In this document: positions 33,199 to 40,031 of the stretch, in pieces
How positions within the stretch are numbered: the first letter of the stretch is position 1
How the letters are laid out: every line of letters starts with the position of its first letter
Notes under the pieces: model-generated
Seen by the model: the letters and a program-made list of their open reading frames with translations, nothing else
Told to the model about the DNA's origin: nothing
Database searches by the model: none
Assembly: GCA_012841535.1 (NCBI GenBank)
Contig: DUUN01000339.1
Span: 1 to 40,031 of the forward strand
Direction of reading: 5' to 3'
Length of the DNA stretch: 40,031 nt
Source: Gallicola sp.
GTDB taxonomy: Bacteria; Bacillota; Clostridia; Tissierellales; Peptoniphilaceae
Program-made: the position numbers and the translations under genes

Positions 33199-34830
33199 TT
33201 ATTGTGCTAATTCTGCATTTGCAAAATTAAACGCTCCATCTGGTGCTACATAAACTCCAGAAAGATATGATTTTGTTGCATAAATTATTTGATCATTTCC
33301 TAAAAATAACCAAGGTGCCTCATCCCATACTATTTTTTGTGCTTTTGCATATAATTCGCTTTGTTTTTCTGTATCAGCAGTTTTTAATCCTTCATCTAGT
33401 AATTTATCAAATTCTTCATTTTGGAAATATGCAGAGTTTGCATTTGTTGGAGGTATCATTGTACTGTATAACAACGCTCTCATTGAACTATCCATTGTAA
33501 AATCTGATGCTGACCAGTTAACATACCACATATTTACTTCAGCTTCTTCTTTTTCAACATATATTTTGTCATTTCTTGTTGCTTCTTCCATTGGTAATAC
33601 TTCAACTTCTATTCCTATTTGTTCTAACTGTTGCTTAACAAATGTCATTCCTTTAATTTCTTGAGTCGTATTATCTCCCCAAATAGTTAATTTAAAACCG
33701 TCTTCGTATCCGGCTTCCTTCATTAACTCTTTAGCTTTTTCTAAATTATACTCATATCCATCTTGTTCTACATAACCTTCAATTATAGAAGGAACTGCTG
33801 AAGTTGCAGGTTTTGCATATCCTGAATACATAAGTTGAACAAATGCCTCTTTGTCTATTGCATAATTCATAGCCTGTCTAACTCTTACATCGCTTAATTC
33901 TGGTATTAATTTATTTAAAGCGACAAATCTCATAATGTTAGAATCGTTCTTTAATATATTAATATCCTCTGAATCTTCAACTGCTGCTAATTGATCTGAA
34001 GTCATTGGGTAAACAAAATCAGCTTCTCCTGTTTGTAACATTGCAGTTCTTGAACCAGCTTCTCCTACTTCTTTTACAGTTACAGAATCCACACCTGGTT
34101 TTTCTCCCCAATAATCTTCATTTTTTACCATTTTAGTATGACTTCCTTGCTCCCATTCTACAAATTTAAACGGACCTGTTCCTACTGGATTATTCATTAT
34201 ATCATTCCCAAATTCTTCAATAGCCTTTGGACTTACTATACAGAATTGGCTTAATCTATTTAAGAATGGTGACCAAGGTTCTGTTAACTTAAATACTATT
34301 GTATAATCATCTGGTGTTTCTAAACTTTCTACTCTAAAATTTTCTGTACCATCATCTTTAGTTTCAACAAATGTACGTCTTTGACGTAATTCATTATCTT
34401 TATTTATAACTCTTTCATAATTTGCTTTTACAGCTTCAGCATTAAAATCTGTACCATCATGGAATTTTATACCTTCATTTAATTTAAATGTATAGGTTAA
34501 AGAATCTTCTGATATTTCCCATGATTTAGCTAATTGACTAACCATTTTTTGATTTTCATCAAATTTAACAAGATTTTCAAATATTCCTCTTGTTGTTGCT
34601 ATAGAGTTAGTATCTCCTATATTTGCTGGATCCATTGAATTTATACTTCCTTCTATAGCTATTACTAAATCATTATCCGGTGATTTCGCATCACTATTAG
34701 ATGCTGTTTTTAAATTACCATCTCCACTATCTGTAGTTTTCTTTCCATTATCTTTGTTTCCACAAGCAGTTAAACCTAATACAAGTAAACTAGCTAGTAA
34801 AACAAAAACTAACTTCTTTTTAAACTTCAT
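33199..34830 (-). CDS. oppA: Extracellular solute-binding lipoprotein, family 5 (Opp/Dpp/Gsi type)
   Basis: This 543-residue lipoprotein has a signal peptide, MKFKKKLVFVLLASLLVLGL, and lipobox LTAC with C23 as the lipidated residue. A short low-complexity linker leads into an SBP_bac_5 fold; recognisable blocks are DNDLVIAIEGSINSMDPANI, YTFKLNEGIKFHDGTDFNAEAV and VRQAMNYAIDKEAFVQLMYSG. Family members bind peptides, nickel, glutathione or oligosaccharides. TAGGAGG precedes the ATG and a strong promoter lies about 60 bases further upstream. As the first gene of an operon with fucosidase and glycosylasparaginase, it probably captures a fucosylated glycoamino acid or glycopeptide; this ligand is inferred from context, not from binding-site residues. 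Confidence 0.9.
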   Translation of the reverse strand: MKFKKKLVFVLLASLLVLGLTACGNKDNGKKTTDSGDGNLKTASNSDAKSPDNDLVIAIEGSINSMDPANIGDTNSIATTRGIFENLVKFDENQKMVSQLAKSWEISEDSLTYTFKLNEGIKFHDGTDFNAEAVKANYERVINKDNELRQRRTFVETKDDGTENFRVESLETPDDYTIVFKLTEPWSPFLNRLSQFCIVSPKAIEEFGNDIMNNPVGTGPFKFVEWEQGSHTKMVKNEDYWGEKPGVDSVTVKEVGEAGSRTAMLQTGEADFVYPMTSDQLAAVEDSEDINILKNDSNIMRFVALNKLIPELSDVRVRQAMNYAIDKEAFVQLMYSGYAKPATSAVPSIIEGYVEQDGYEYNLEKAKELMKEAGYEDGFKLTIWGDNTTQEIKGMTFVKQQLEQIGIEVEVLPMEEATRNDKIYVEKEEAEVNMWYVNWSASDFTMDSSMRALLYSTMIPPTNANSAYFQNEEFDKLLDEGLKTADTEKQSELYAKAQKIVWDEAPWLFLGNDQIIYATKSYLSGVYVAPDGAFNFANAELAQ

Positions 34831-34888
34831 AATTTCCTCCTAAATATGTAATAATTTAAACATAAAATCGTTTTCTTATGTTGATTTG

Positions 34889-34918
34889 ATTATACTATAT
34901 GAATATTATTATTGTCAA
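34889..34918 (-). promoter_or_regulatory. Strong promoter of the oppA-glycoasparagine operon
   Basis: On the minus strand, TTGACA (complement of 34913-34918) and TATAAT (complement of 34889-34894), both perfect consensus, are 18 bases apart. The predicted leader is about 50 bases and ends with TAGGAGG before oppA. Confidence 0.8.
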
Positions 34919-34935
34919 TTGTTTTGTATTGTTTT
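34918..34935. repeat. 10-bp-period direct repeat next to the -35 box, candidate DeoR operator
   Basis: ATTGTTTT occurs at 34918-34925 and again at 34928-34935, ten bases apart, touching the upstream edge of the -35 box of the oppA promoter. DeoR/GlpR-type regulators often bind short T-rich direct repeats, so this is a candidate site. The sequence is AT-rich and the call is tentative. Confidence 0.4.
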
Positions 34936-34939
34936 ATTC

Positions 34940-34977
34940 AAATAAATTATTGATTCATATTAGTCAATAATTTATTT
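34940..34977. promoter_or_regulatory. Perfect 14-bp-arm palindrome upstream of the oppA promoter
   Basis: AAATAAATTATTGA at 34940-34953 and TCAATAATTTATTT at 34964-34977 are exact reverse complements separated by ten bases, about 22 bases upstream of the -35 box. No U-tract pattern of a terminator follows on either strand. It may be an operator for the DeoR-type or another regulator. Confidence 0.55.
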
Positions 34978-35018
34978 TTATATTTCTACCGATTTTATTA
35001 GTTCTCATATTATAAAAT

Positions 35019-35063
35019 AATAAAGAGTAGGACTGTTTTAAAAAAACAATCTTACTCTTTATT
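35019..35063 (-). terminator. Terminator after the purine permease gene
   Basis: AATAAAGAGTA (35019-35029) and TACTCTTTATT (35053-35063) pair perfectly and the pairing continues inward with one mismatch. On the minus strand the stem is followed by ATTTTATAAT, a weak U-tract. It lies 17 bases beyond the permease stop. Confidence 0.65.
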
Positions 35064-35080
35064 GTTTACTTCTTTCTTAT

Positions 35081-36463
35081 TTACATTAAATTTTCAATTA
35101 TAGGGAAAATAAATAGTTTTATAATAAATAATACGCCAAGTATCCACATTACTATTCCTGGTTTATTAGCTTCTCCTTGTACAACTTTAACTAATAAGTA
35201 GGACATAACTCCCCACATTATACCTGCAGAAATTGAATATCCAACAACCATAAATATAATAGCAAATACTCCTGGGATTATTACATCTGCTTTATCCCAT
35301 TCAAAATCTCTCATAGGCTCACACATCATAATACCTACCATTATTAAGGCAGGAGCTGTTGCAAACCCTGGTATAGCACCAATAATTGGGAAAAATGGTA
35401 TAGCTAGTAAAAATAGTATTGCAGTAACTACTGCAGTTAATCCAGTTCTACCGCCTTCTTCTACTCCTGATGCAGACTCAACGAAAGTAGTTACAGTTGA
35501 AGTTCCTAAAATAGCTCCACAAGTTGTAGCTATAGCATCTGATGTAAAGGCACGTCCTGCACCTGGGAAGTTGCCATCTTCATCAACTAATTTAGCCTTT
35601 GTTGCTACTCCGGCAAAAGTTCCTAAGGTGTCAAATATGTCTACATATAAAAATGTTAGTATTACCATAACAAACTGTAATACATTTTCAGGACTTGAAA
35701 AAGCTGTTTTCAAACCTGTAAAACACAGTCCAAATGTTGGGGCTATACTTGGTGGTAAACTTACTACTCCTGATGGAAATAGTGAGAATAATCCTGCATC
35801 TGGATTTACTTGATACCAACCGCTTACTTGAGCTAGCATACCTAAAATCCATGTAGCAAATATTCCTATTAATAAGGAACCCTTTACTTTTTTAATCCAT
35901 AAAATAATAGTAATAGCAAGACCTATAATAGCTAATGCTGTTGCCGCTTCTGTTAAATTAGGATTAACTGCTACTAATGTTGCAGGGTCACCAACTATAA
36001 TATTTGCATTTTGAAAACCTATAAACATTATAAATAATCCAATACCTGCTGATATAGCCAAACGTAACTGTTTTGGAATTGCTTCCATTAGTTTTGTTCT
36101 TACATTTGTAACACTAAGCAAAATAAAAATAATTCCTTCTACTAAAACAGCTGCTAGTGCAAAAGATGGTTCATAGCCCATAGTTAATACAACTGTATAG
36201 GCGAAAAATGCATTTAAACCCATTCCAGGTGCTTGAGCAAAAGGTAAACCGGCAAATAATCCCATTAGCATTGTACCTATAACAGCTGAAAGGGCAGTTG
36301 CCATAAATACAGCACCTGAATCTAGTCCAGATTCAGAAAGTATATTCATATTTACCGGTAATATGTAGGCCATAGTAACAAATGTTGTTATACCAGCTAT
36401 AATTTCTGTTCTTACATTGGTATTTCTCTCTTTTAATTTAAAAAATCTTTCTAAACTTTCCAT
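35081..36463 (-). CDS. NCS2/AzgA-family purine (guanine/hypoxanthine) permease
   Basis: This 460-residue integral membrane protein has about 12-14 hydrophobic segments. The N-terminus FFKLKERNTNVRTEIIAGIT, followed by TFVTMAYILPVN, is diagnostic of the AzgA/PbuG group, as are AQAPGMGLNAFFAYTVV, YVDIFDTLGTFAGVA and TSTVTTFVESASGVEEGGRTG. It should take up hypoxanthine, guanine or adenine with protons. It has its own promoter, and no purine riboswitch is visible in its short leader. It is divergent from the riboswitch-controlled P-type ATPase. Confidence 0.92.
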   Translation of the reverse strand: MESLERFFKLKERNTNVRTEIIAGITTFVTMAYILPVNMNILSESGLDSGAVFMATALSAVIGTMLMGLFAGLPFAQAPGMGLNAFFAYTVVLTMGYEPSFALAAVLVEGIIFILLSVTNVRTKLMEAIPKQLRLAISAGIGLFIMFIGFQNANIIVGDPATLVAVNPNLTEAATALAIIGLAITIILWIKKVKGSLLIGIFATWILGMLAQVSGWYQVNPDAGLFSLFPSGVVSLPPSIAPTFGLCFTGLKTAFSSPENVLQFVMVILTFLYVDIFDTLGTFAGVATKAKLVDEDGNFPGAGRAFTSDAIATTCGAILGTSTVTTFVESASGVEEGGRTGLTAVVTAILFLLAIPFFPIIGAIPGFATAPALIMVGIMMCEPMRDFEWDKADVIIPGVFAIIFMVVGYSISAGIMWGVMSYLLVKVVQGEANKPGIVMWILGVLFIIKLFIFPIIENLM

Positions 36464-36502
36464 ACATCCCTTCTTTCTTTAAAACTATTTTCCCTTACTT
36501 TT

Positions 36503-36531
36503 ATTATATATTTTATAATTATATGTAGCAA
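36503..36531 (-). promoter_or_regulatory. Promoter of the purine permease gene
   Basis: On the minus strand, TTGCTA (complement of 36526-36531) and TATAAT (complement of 36503-36508) are 17 bases apart, with a leader of about 35 bases. Confidence 0.65.
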
Positions 36532-36584
36532 GTTAACATATTATTAAATTTTAAATACTAATATGAATTTAATAATACTATTCC

Positions 36585-36613
36585 TTGATTTATTATTTTT
36601 TTTAAGTTATAAT
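36585..36613 (+). promoter_or_regulatory. Promoter of the Mn2+-riboswitch/P-type ATPase unit
   Basis: TTGATT at 36585-36590 and TATAAT at 36608-36613 are 17 bases apart. The predicted transcript starts near 36620, just before the riboswitch aptamer, which supports both calls. Confidence 0.75.
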
Positions 36614-36623
36614 TTTTGTTATT

Positions 36624-36748
36624 AAGGGGAGTAGCTATAAAAGTTTAATCGTCAATACGGAATCTTCACTAGGAATTTTCCCGGTTAAACACCCAAAGTG
36701 GTAGCAAGACCTTTGCCTTCATTATAGTGAAAGCAAAGGTCTTTTTTT
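36624..36748 (+). ncRNA. yybP-ykoY (Mn2+-sensing) riboswitch
   Basis: The leader contains the conserved blocks of this class in order: AAGGGGAGTAGC (36624-36635), ATCGTCAATACGG (36648-36660), CCCGGTTAAACACCCA (36680-36695) and GCAAGACCTTTGCC (36704-36717). The last block also forms the left arm of the terminator stem. Mn2+ binding in this family favours an antiterminated form and turns on metal-efflux genes. Here it precedes a Ca2+/Mn2+-type P-type ATPase, the expected target. The extent is set by eye. Confidence 0.88.
36706..36748 (+). terminator. Riboswitch-controlled intrinsic terminator
   Basis: AAGACCTTTGC (36706-36716) and GCAAAGGTCTT (36733-36743) form a perfect 11-bp stem followed by a run of Ts. 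It is the expression platform of the Mn2+ riboswitch, located about 40 bases before the ATPase start. Confidence 0.88.
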
Positions 36749-36785
36749 ATTAAGCTTCCAACCCAAATTTTAAAGGAGGTATTAA

Positions 36786-39527
36786 ATGGAGTGGTATAAT
36801 AAAAAACCTGAGGAAATTGAACAAGAATTAAATTCAAATTATTCTCAAGGTTTAAGCTCTAGTGAAGCAAAGTCAAGACTTGAAAAATACGGTCCTAATG
36901 CTTTAGAAGAAGGTAAAAGAAAAACCATCTGGGCAAAACTAGCAGAACAGTTTTTAGATCCTATGATTCTAATTCTTCTTATTGCTGCTGTATTGTCAAT
37001 TATATTAAAAGAGGTTTCCGATGCAATACTCATTATGCTTATAGTTATTGCTAATGCTTTACTTAGTATTTATCAAGAGGGAAAGGCAGAACAGGCTATT
37101 GAGGCTTTACAAAAAATGGCTTCTCCCAATGCTACTGTTTATAGAGATGGTGAATTTGTAAATATTCCTTCCTCTGAACTTGTTCCTGGAGACATTGTTG
37201 AGTTAGAAACAGGAGATATTGTTCCGGCAGATTTAAGACTTATTGAAAGCTCCAACTTAAAAATCGAAGAAGCTTCTTTAACTGGAGAATCCGTTCCTGT
37301 TGAAAAAGATGCAGAAATTACTTTTGATGATGTTGTTGAAATTGGTGACAGGGATAATATGTCCTTTAGTTCTACTATTGTTTCCTATGGTAGAGGTAAA
37401 GGTGTAGTAATTGGAACTGGTAAAGAAACTGAAATTGGAAAAATAGCAACTAGGATTCAATCTTTTGATGATGAGCAAACACCTTTACAAAAGAAACTTG
37501 CTCAACTTAGTAAAGTTTTAGGAATTATTGTCGTTGTTGTTTGTGCTGTTGTCTTTGTTACTGGTTTACTATATAAACATCAACCTGTGAAAATGTTATT
37601 AACTTCAGTTTCATTAGCTGTAGCTGCAATTCCTGAAGGATTACCTGCTATAGTTACTATAGTACTTTCCCTAGGAATGACAAGAATGGCTGAAAAAAAT
37701 GCCATTGTAAAAAAACTACTAGCTGTTGAAACTCTAGGAACAACTACCTATATATGTTCCGATAAAACTGGTACTTTAACTCAAAATGAAATGACTGTTG
37801 TTAAAGCCTATGTAGATAATAAGGAAATTGAAATAACTGGAACAGGTTATGAACCTAAAGGTGAACTTTTAATTGATGGAGAAAAAATAGATGAAAATAA
37901 TTCAGGAAGTCTATATACTTTCTTAAATATTGGTGCTTTAACTAATGATGCTAGACTTATTGAAGAAAATGGAGTTTATTCATTAGCAGGCGATCCAACT
38001 GAAGGCTCTCTTTTAACCTTAGCTGGTAAATTAAATATTACTAGAGAATCAGCTAATGAAATGTACCCTAGAATAGAAGAAATTCCTTTTGATTCTACTA
38101 GAAAAATGATGACAACCTTCCATGATAAATTTATAGATAAAAAAGTTGTTTCTTTCACAAAAGGTGCTCCTGATATTATTATTGACAAGTGTACTAAAAT
38201 ATTAATTAACGGTAAGATTAAAGATTTAGATGAGGTTACAAAACAAAATCTATTTGAGCAAAATATAAAATTCGCTAGACAAGCCTTAAGGGTTTTAGCC
38301 CTAGCTTTTAAAACTCATGATAGTCTACCAACTAATATTGATTCAGAAAATATTGAAAATGAAATGATATTTGTAGGACTTGCTGGTATGATTGACCCTG
38401 CAAGACCGGAAGTAAAAGATGCAATAAAAGAATGTAAAACTGCTGGTATTATACCTGTTATGATTACGGGAGACTATTTAGAAACAGCTTTAGCAATAGC
38501 TAAGGATTTAGGTATTGCTGAAAGAGAAGACCAAGCTATAATGGGTAAGGAACTTAACACTATGTCTGAAGAGGAAATTAGGCAAGTTGTTAGGGAAAAA
38601 ACCGTATTTGCCAGGGTTTCTCCTGAAAACAAGGTACAAATTGTAACGGCCTTAAAGGAAAATGGAGAGATAACCGCTATGACTGGTGATGGTGTAAATG
38701 ACGCACCGGCTATTAAAAAGGCAGATATTGGTATTGCAATGGGTATTACAGGTACAGATGTTGCCAAAAATACTTCTGATGTTATTTTAACAGATGACAA
38801 CTTCGCTACAATTGTTCATGCTGTAGAAGAAGGTAGAATTATTTATTCAAATATTAAAAAGTTCGTTTCCTTCCTACTTAGCTGTAATGTAGGTGAAGTA
38901 CTGGTAATATTTTTAGCTATAATATTTAACTGGCCTACTCCATTATTAGCAGTTCAATTACTTTGGTTAAACCTAGTAACTGACCTTTTCCCTGCCTTAG
39001 CTCTAGGAGTTGAACAAGGTGAGAAGGATATAATGGAACAAGATCCTAGGGACCCTACAGAACCGATTATAGATAAAGAATTAGTAATTTCAATAGCTGT
39101 TCAGTCTATTGCTATAACAGTTTCTGTTCTTGCAGCTTACTATATATCCTTAGAATTATATGCAGAAGGCTGGAGAGAATTACATGCTGGTGGAAAAGCA
39201 ATGGAAGCAGCACTGGATATACAGTTAAGGGAGCCTAGATCAATTGCCTTTGTTACCTTAATAATGGCTGAACTTTTAAGATCCTTCTCTGTAAGAAGTA
39301 CAAAATATACAGTATTTGAATTGGGACTAACTACAAATAAAAGACTTGTTCAAGGAGTTACTTTCTCCTTTATAATAACTTTAATTGTTATTTATGTTCC
39401 ACAATTACATGACTTATTTGATACCTACTCTCTAGGTTTAAGGGATTGGGCCTTAATATTACCATTGTCCTTCCTACCGTTTGTCATGGGAGAAGTTTGG
39501 AAGGTAATTAAGAGAAAGAAAAAATAA
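36786..39527 (+). CDS. Ca2+/Mn2+-type P2 ATPase (SERCA/PMR1-like cation exporter)
   Basis: This 913-residue P-type ATPase has an N-terminal cation-ATPase domain, TGES (166-169) in the actuator, PEGLP (283-287) in M4, the phosphorylated D326 in CSDKTGT, KGAPD in the nucleotide domain, TGDGVNDAPA, and M6 WLNLVTDLFPALALG. The M5 stretch NVGEVLVIF and an M8 glutamate (TLIMAELLRSFSVRS) suggest that both SERCA-type ion sites could be present. Control by a Mn2+ riboswitch argues that it exports Mn2+, possibly also Ca2+. AAAGGAGG precedes the ATG. It is flanked by terminators and is monocistronic. Confidence 0.93.
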   Translation: MEWYNKKPEEIEQELNSNYSQGLSSSEAKSRLEKYGPNALEEGKRKTIWAKLAEQFLDPMILILLIAAVLSIILKEVSDAILIMLIVIANALLSIYQEGKAEQAIEALQKMASPNATVYRDGEFVNIPSSELVPGDIVELETGDIVPADLRLIESSNLKIEEASLTGESVPVEKDAEITFDDVVEIGDRDNMSFSSTIVSYGRGKGVVIGTGKETEIGKIATRIQSFDDEQTPLQKKLAQLSKVLGIIVVVVCAVVFVTGLLYKHQPVKMLLTSVSLAVAAIPEGLPAIVTIVLSLGMTRMAEKNAIVKKLLAVETLGTTTYICSDKTGTLTQNEMTVVKAYVDNKEIEITGTGYEPKGELLIDGEKIDENNSGSLYTFLNIGALTNDARLIEENGVYSLAGDPTEGSLLTLAGKLNITRESANEMYPRIEEIPFDSTRKMMTTFHDKFIDKKVVSFTKGAPDIIIDKCTKILINGKIKDLDEVTKQNLFEQNIKFARQALRVLALAFKTHDSLPTNIDSENIENEMIFVGLAGMIDPARPEVKDAIKECKTAGIIPVMITGDYLETALAIAKDLGIAEREDQAIMGKELNTMSEEEIRQVVREKTVFARVSPENKVQIVTALKENGEITAMTGDGVNDAPAIKKADIGIAMGITGTDVAKNTSDVILTDDNFATIVHAVEEGRIIYSNIKKFVSFLLSCNVGEVLVIFLAIIFNWPTPLLAVQLLWLNLVTDLFPALALGVEQGEKDIMEQDPRDPTEPIIDKELVISIAVQSIAITVSVLAAYYISLELYAEGWRELHAGGKAMEAALDIQLREPRSIAFVTLIMAELLRSFSVRSTKYTVFELGLTTNKRLVQGVTFSFIITLIVIYVPQLHDLFDTYSLGLRDWALILPLSFLPFVMGEVWKVIKRKKK

Positions 39528-39535
39528 TTAAACTT

Positions 39536-39569
39536 AAAAATGTGTGAATTAAAATTCACACATTTTTTT
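39536..39569 (+). terminator. Bidirectional terminator after the P-type ATPase
   Basis: AAAAATGTGTGAATT (39536-39550) and AATTCACACATTTTT (39553-39567) are reverse complements with a T run after them. The A run on the left serves the convergent DUF1697 gene. Confidence 0.85.
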
Positions 39570-40031
39570 CATGCTTTCCATTTTTTCGTAAATCTTAGAA
39601 AAAGTATTTCCATTTCTTAAGCTAGTATATTCATATCCTTTACTTTTAGCTAGTTTTGCATATAAACTCCTACTATATAATCTTCCATCCCTATATATTG
39701 AAGTCCAAAAAATAACATTATCTACTACTTCTATTCTATCTACCTCTTCATTTAAAGGCTGTAAATCTTTAACTATATCTTCTATTTTATAATTATCCAA
39801 CACAAAAATTATATTATGTAGATATTCTTTATTTTTATTCCACCATACAGGTCTATTTTTCACTAAGTTTTCTATTTTTTCATTGCTGAGAATAATAATC
39901 TTTAAATCTATTTCAAATATTTCTATTAATTTACTTTCTATATTTTCTGTATTTACTTTTTCATCTGATTTAAAAATAACAACTCCGGTATTTCCTAAAG
40001 TTATTACATTTTTAAATCCTAAGTCTGTAAA
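39549..40031 (-). CDS. DUF1697 family protein (5' end outside window)
   Basis: The minus-strand frame is open to the window edge, giving 160 visible residues; the N-terminus is missing. The first visible stretch FTDLGFKNVITLGNTGVVIF, followed by a helix-rich segment with IIILSNEKIENLVKNRPVWW, matches the plan of DUF1697, whose members usually have ELGF.dV.TYinSGNVvF near the N-terminus. The ending YTSLRNGNTFSKIYEKMESM also fits, with RNxxT/W being common in the family. Function is unknown. A GTG at 39863 is internal and not the true start. Confidence 0.75.
   Translation of the reverse strand, partial: FTDLGFKNVITLGNTGVVIFKSDEKVNTENIESKLIEIFEIDLKIIILSNEKIENLVKNRPVWWNKNKEYLHNIIFVLDNYKIEDIVKDLQPLNEEVDRIEVVDNVIFWTSIYRDGRLYSRSLYAKLAKSKGYEYTSLRNGNTFSKIYEKMESMKKMCEF

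Noticed and set aside
34980..35020. Fragment resembling the TTTCTACC element of a purine riboswitch near the purine permease
   Set aside because: It lies downstream of the permease, on the opposite strand, and lacks the other conserved loops.
1..40031. Mobile elements, prophage, CRISPR array, tRNA or rRNA genes
   Set aside because: No transposase, integrase, spaced repeats, cloverleaf or rRNA sequence was recognised in either strand.

Overview
The window is AT-rich (roughly 30% G+C by eye) and dense with genes. It has strong AGGAGG-type ribosome binding sites, TTGACA/TATAAT promoters and many hairpin-plus-U terminators. Gene content (Sapep/PepV dipeptidase, Opp-type transporter, rubredoxin-like domain, AzgA-type purine permease, yybP-ykoY riboswitch, no respiratory genes) points to a fermentative low-GC Gram-positive anaerobe, plausibly a host-associated Tissierellia/Peptoniphilaceae-like or related clostridial bacterium. 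The species cannot be named from the sequence. No rRNA, tRNA, insertion sequence, phage gene or CRISPR array was seen.

Layout. 1-5346 (+): an AfuA/PhnS-type ABC importer (binding protein cut by the window edge, two-domain permease, ATPase), followed by a GT4 glycosyltransferase and an AlkD-type DNA glycosylase. 5426-6274 (+): AraC regulator with a GyrI-like sensor. 6349-6888 (-): GNAT acetyltransferase. 7042-8283 (+): PLP decarboxylase of the LysA group. 8324-12374 (-): an AEC carrier, then (upstream) an ATP-grasp ligase, a glutamate-cysteine ligase and YbaK, suggesting low-molecular-weight thiol synthesis. 12457-15075 (+): metallo-beta-lactamase-fold hydrolase and a rubredoxin-flavoprotein fusion. 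15247-15474 (+): small membrane protein. 15493-19145 (-): MATE exporter and a two-gene AmmeMemoRadiSam cassette. 19294-22547 (+): RtcB and a YyaL/SPATA20-type thioredoxin-domain protein. 22594-23397 (-): MerR/GyrI regulator with its own MerR-type promoter.

23527-34830 (-) is the most interesting part. It is one long operon running from an Opp/Gsi-type ABC importer (binding lipoprotein, two permeases, two ATPases) into a cytoplasmic GH29 alpha-L-fucosidase, a DeoR regulator, a glycosylasparaginase, a ROK sugar kinase, a PepV-like dipeptidase and a Nudix hydrolase. The enzymes match the logic of the alf-2 cluster of Lactobacillus casei BL23, which degrades fucosyl-alpha-1,6-GlcNAc-asparagine, the core-fucosylated stub of mammalian N-glycoproteins. 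Here a high-affinity ABC importer replaces the permease used in that organism. The proposed route is import of the fucosylated glycoamino acid or glycopeptide, peptide trimming, defucosylation, hydrolysis of GlcNAc-Asn to aspartate and GlcNAc, and phosphorylation of GlcNAc. The promoter region carries a strong promoter, a direct repeat and a perfect 14-bp-arm palindrome.

35081-36463 (-): AzgA-type purine permease. 36585-39527 (+): promoter, Mn2+-sensing yybP-ykoY riboswitch with terminator, and a Ca2+/Mn2+-type P-type ATPase. 39549-40031 (-): DUF1697 protein cut by the window edge.
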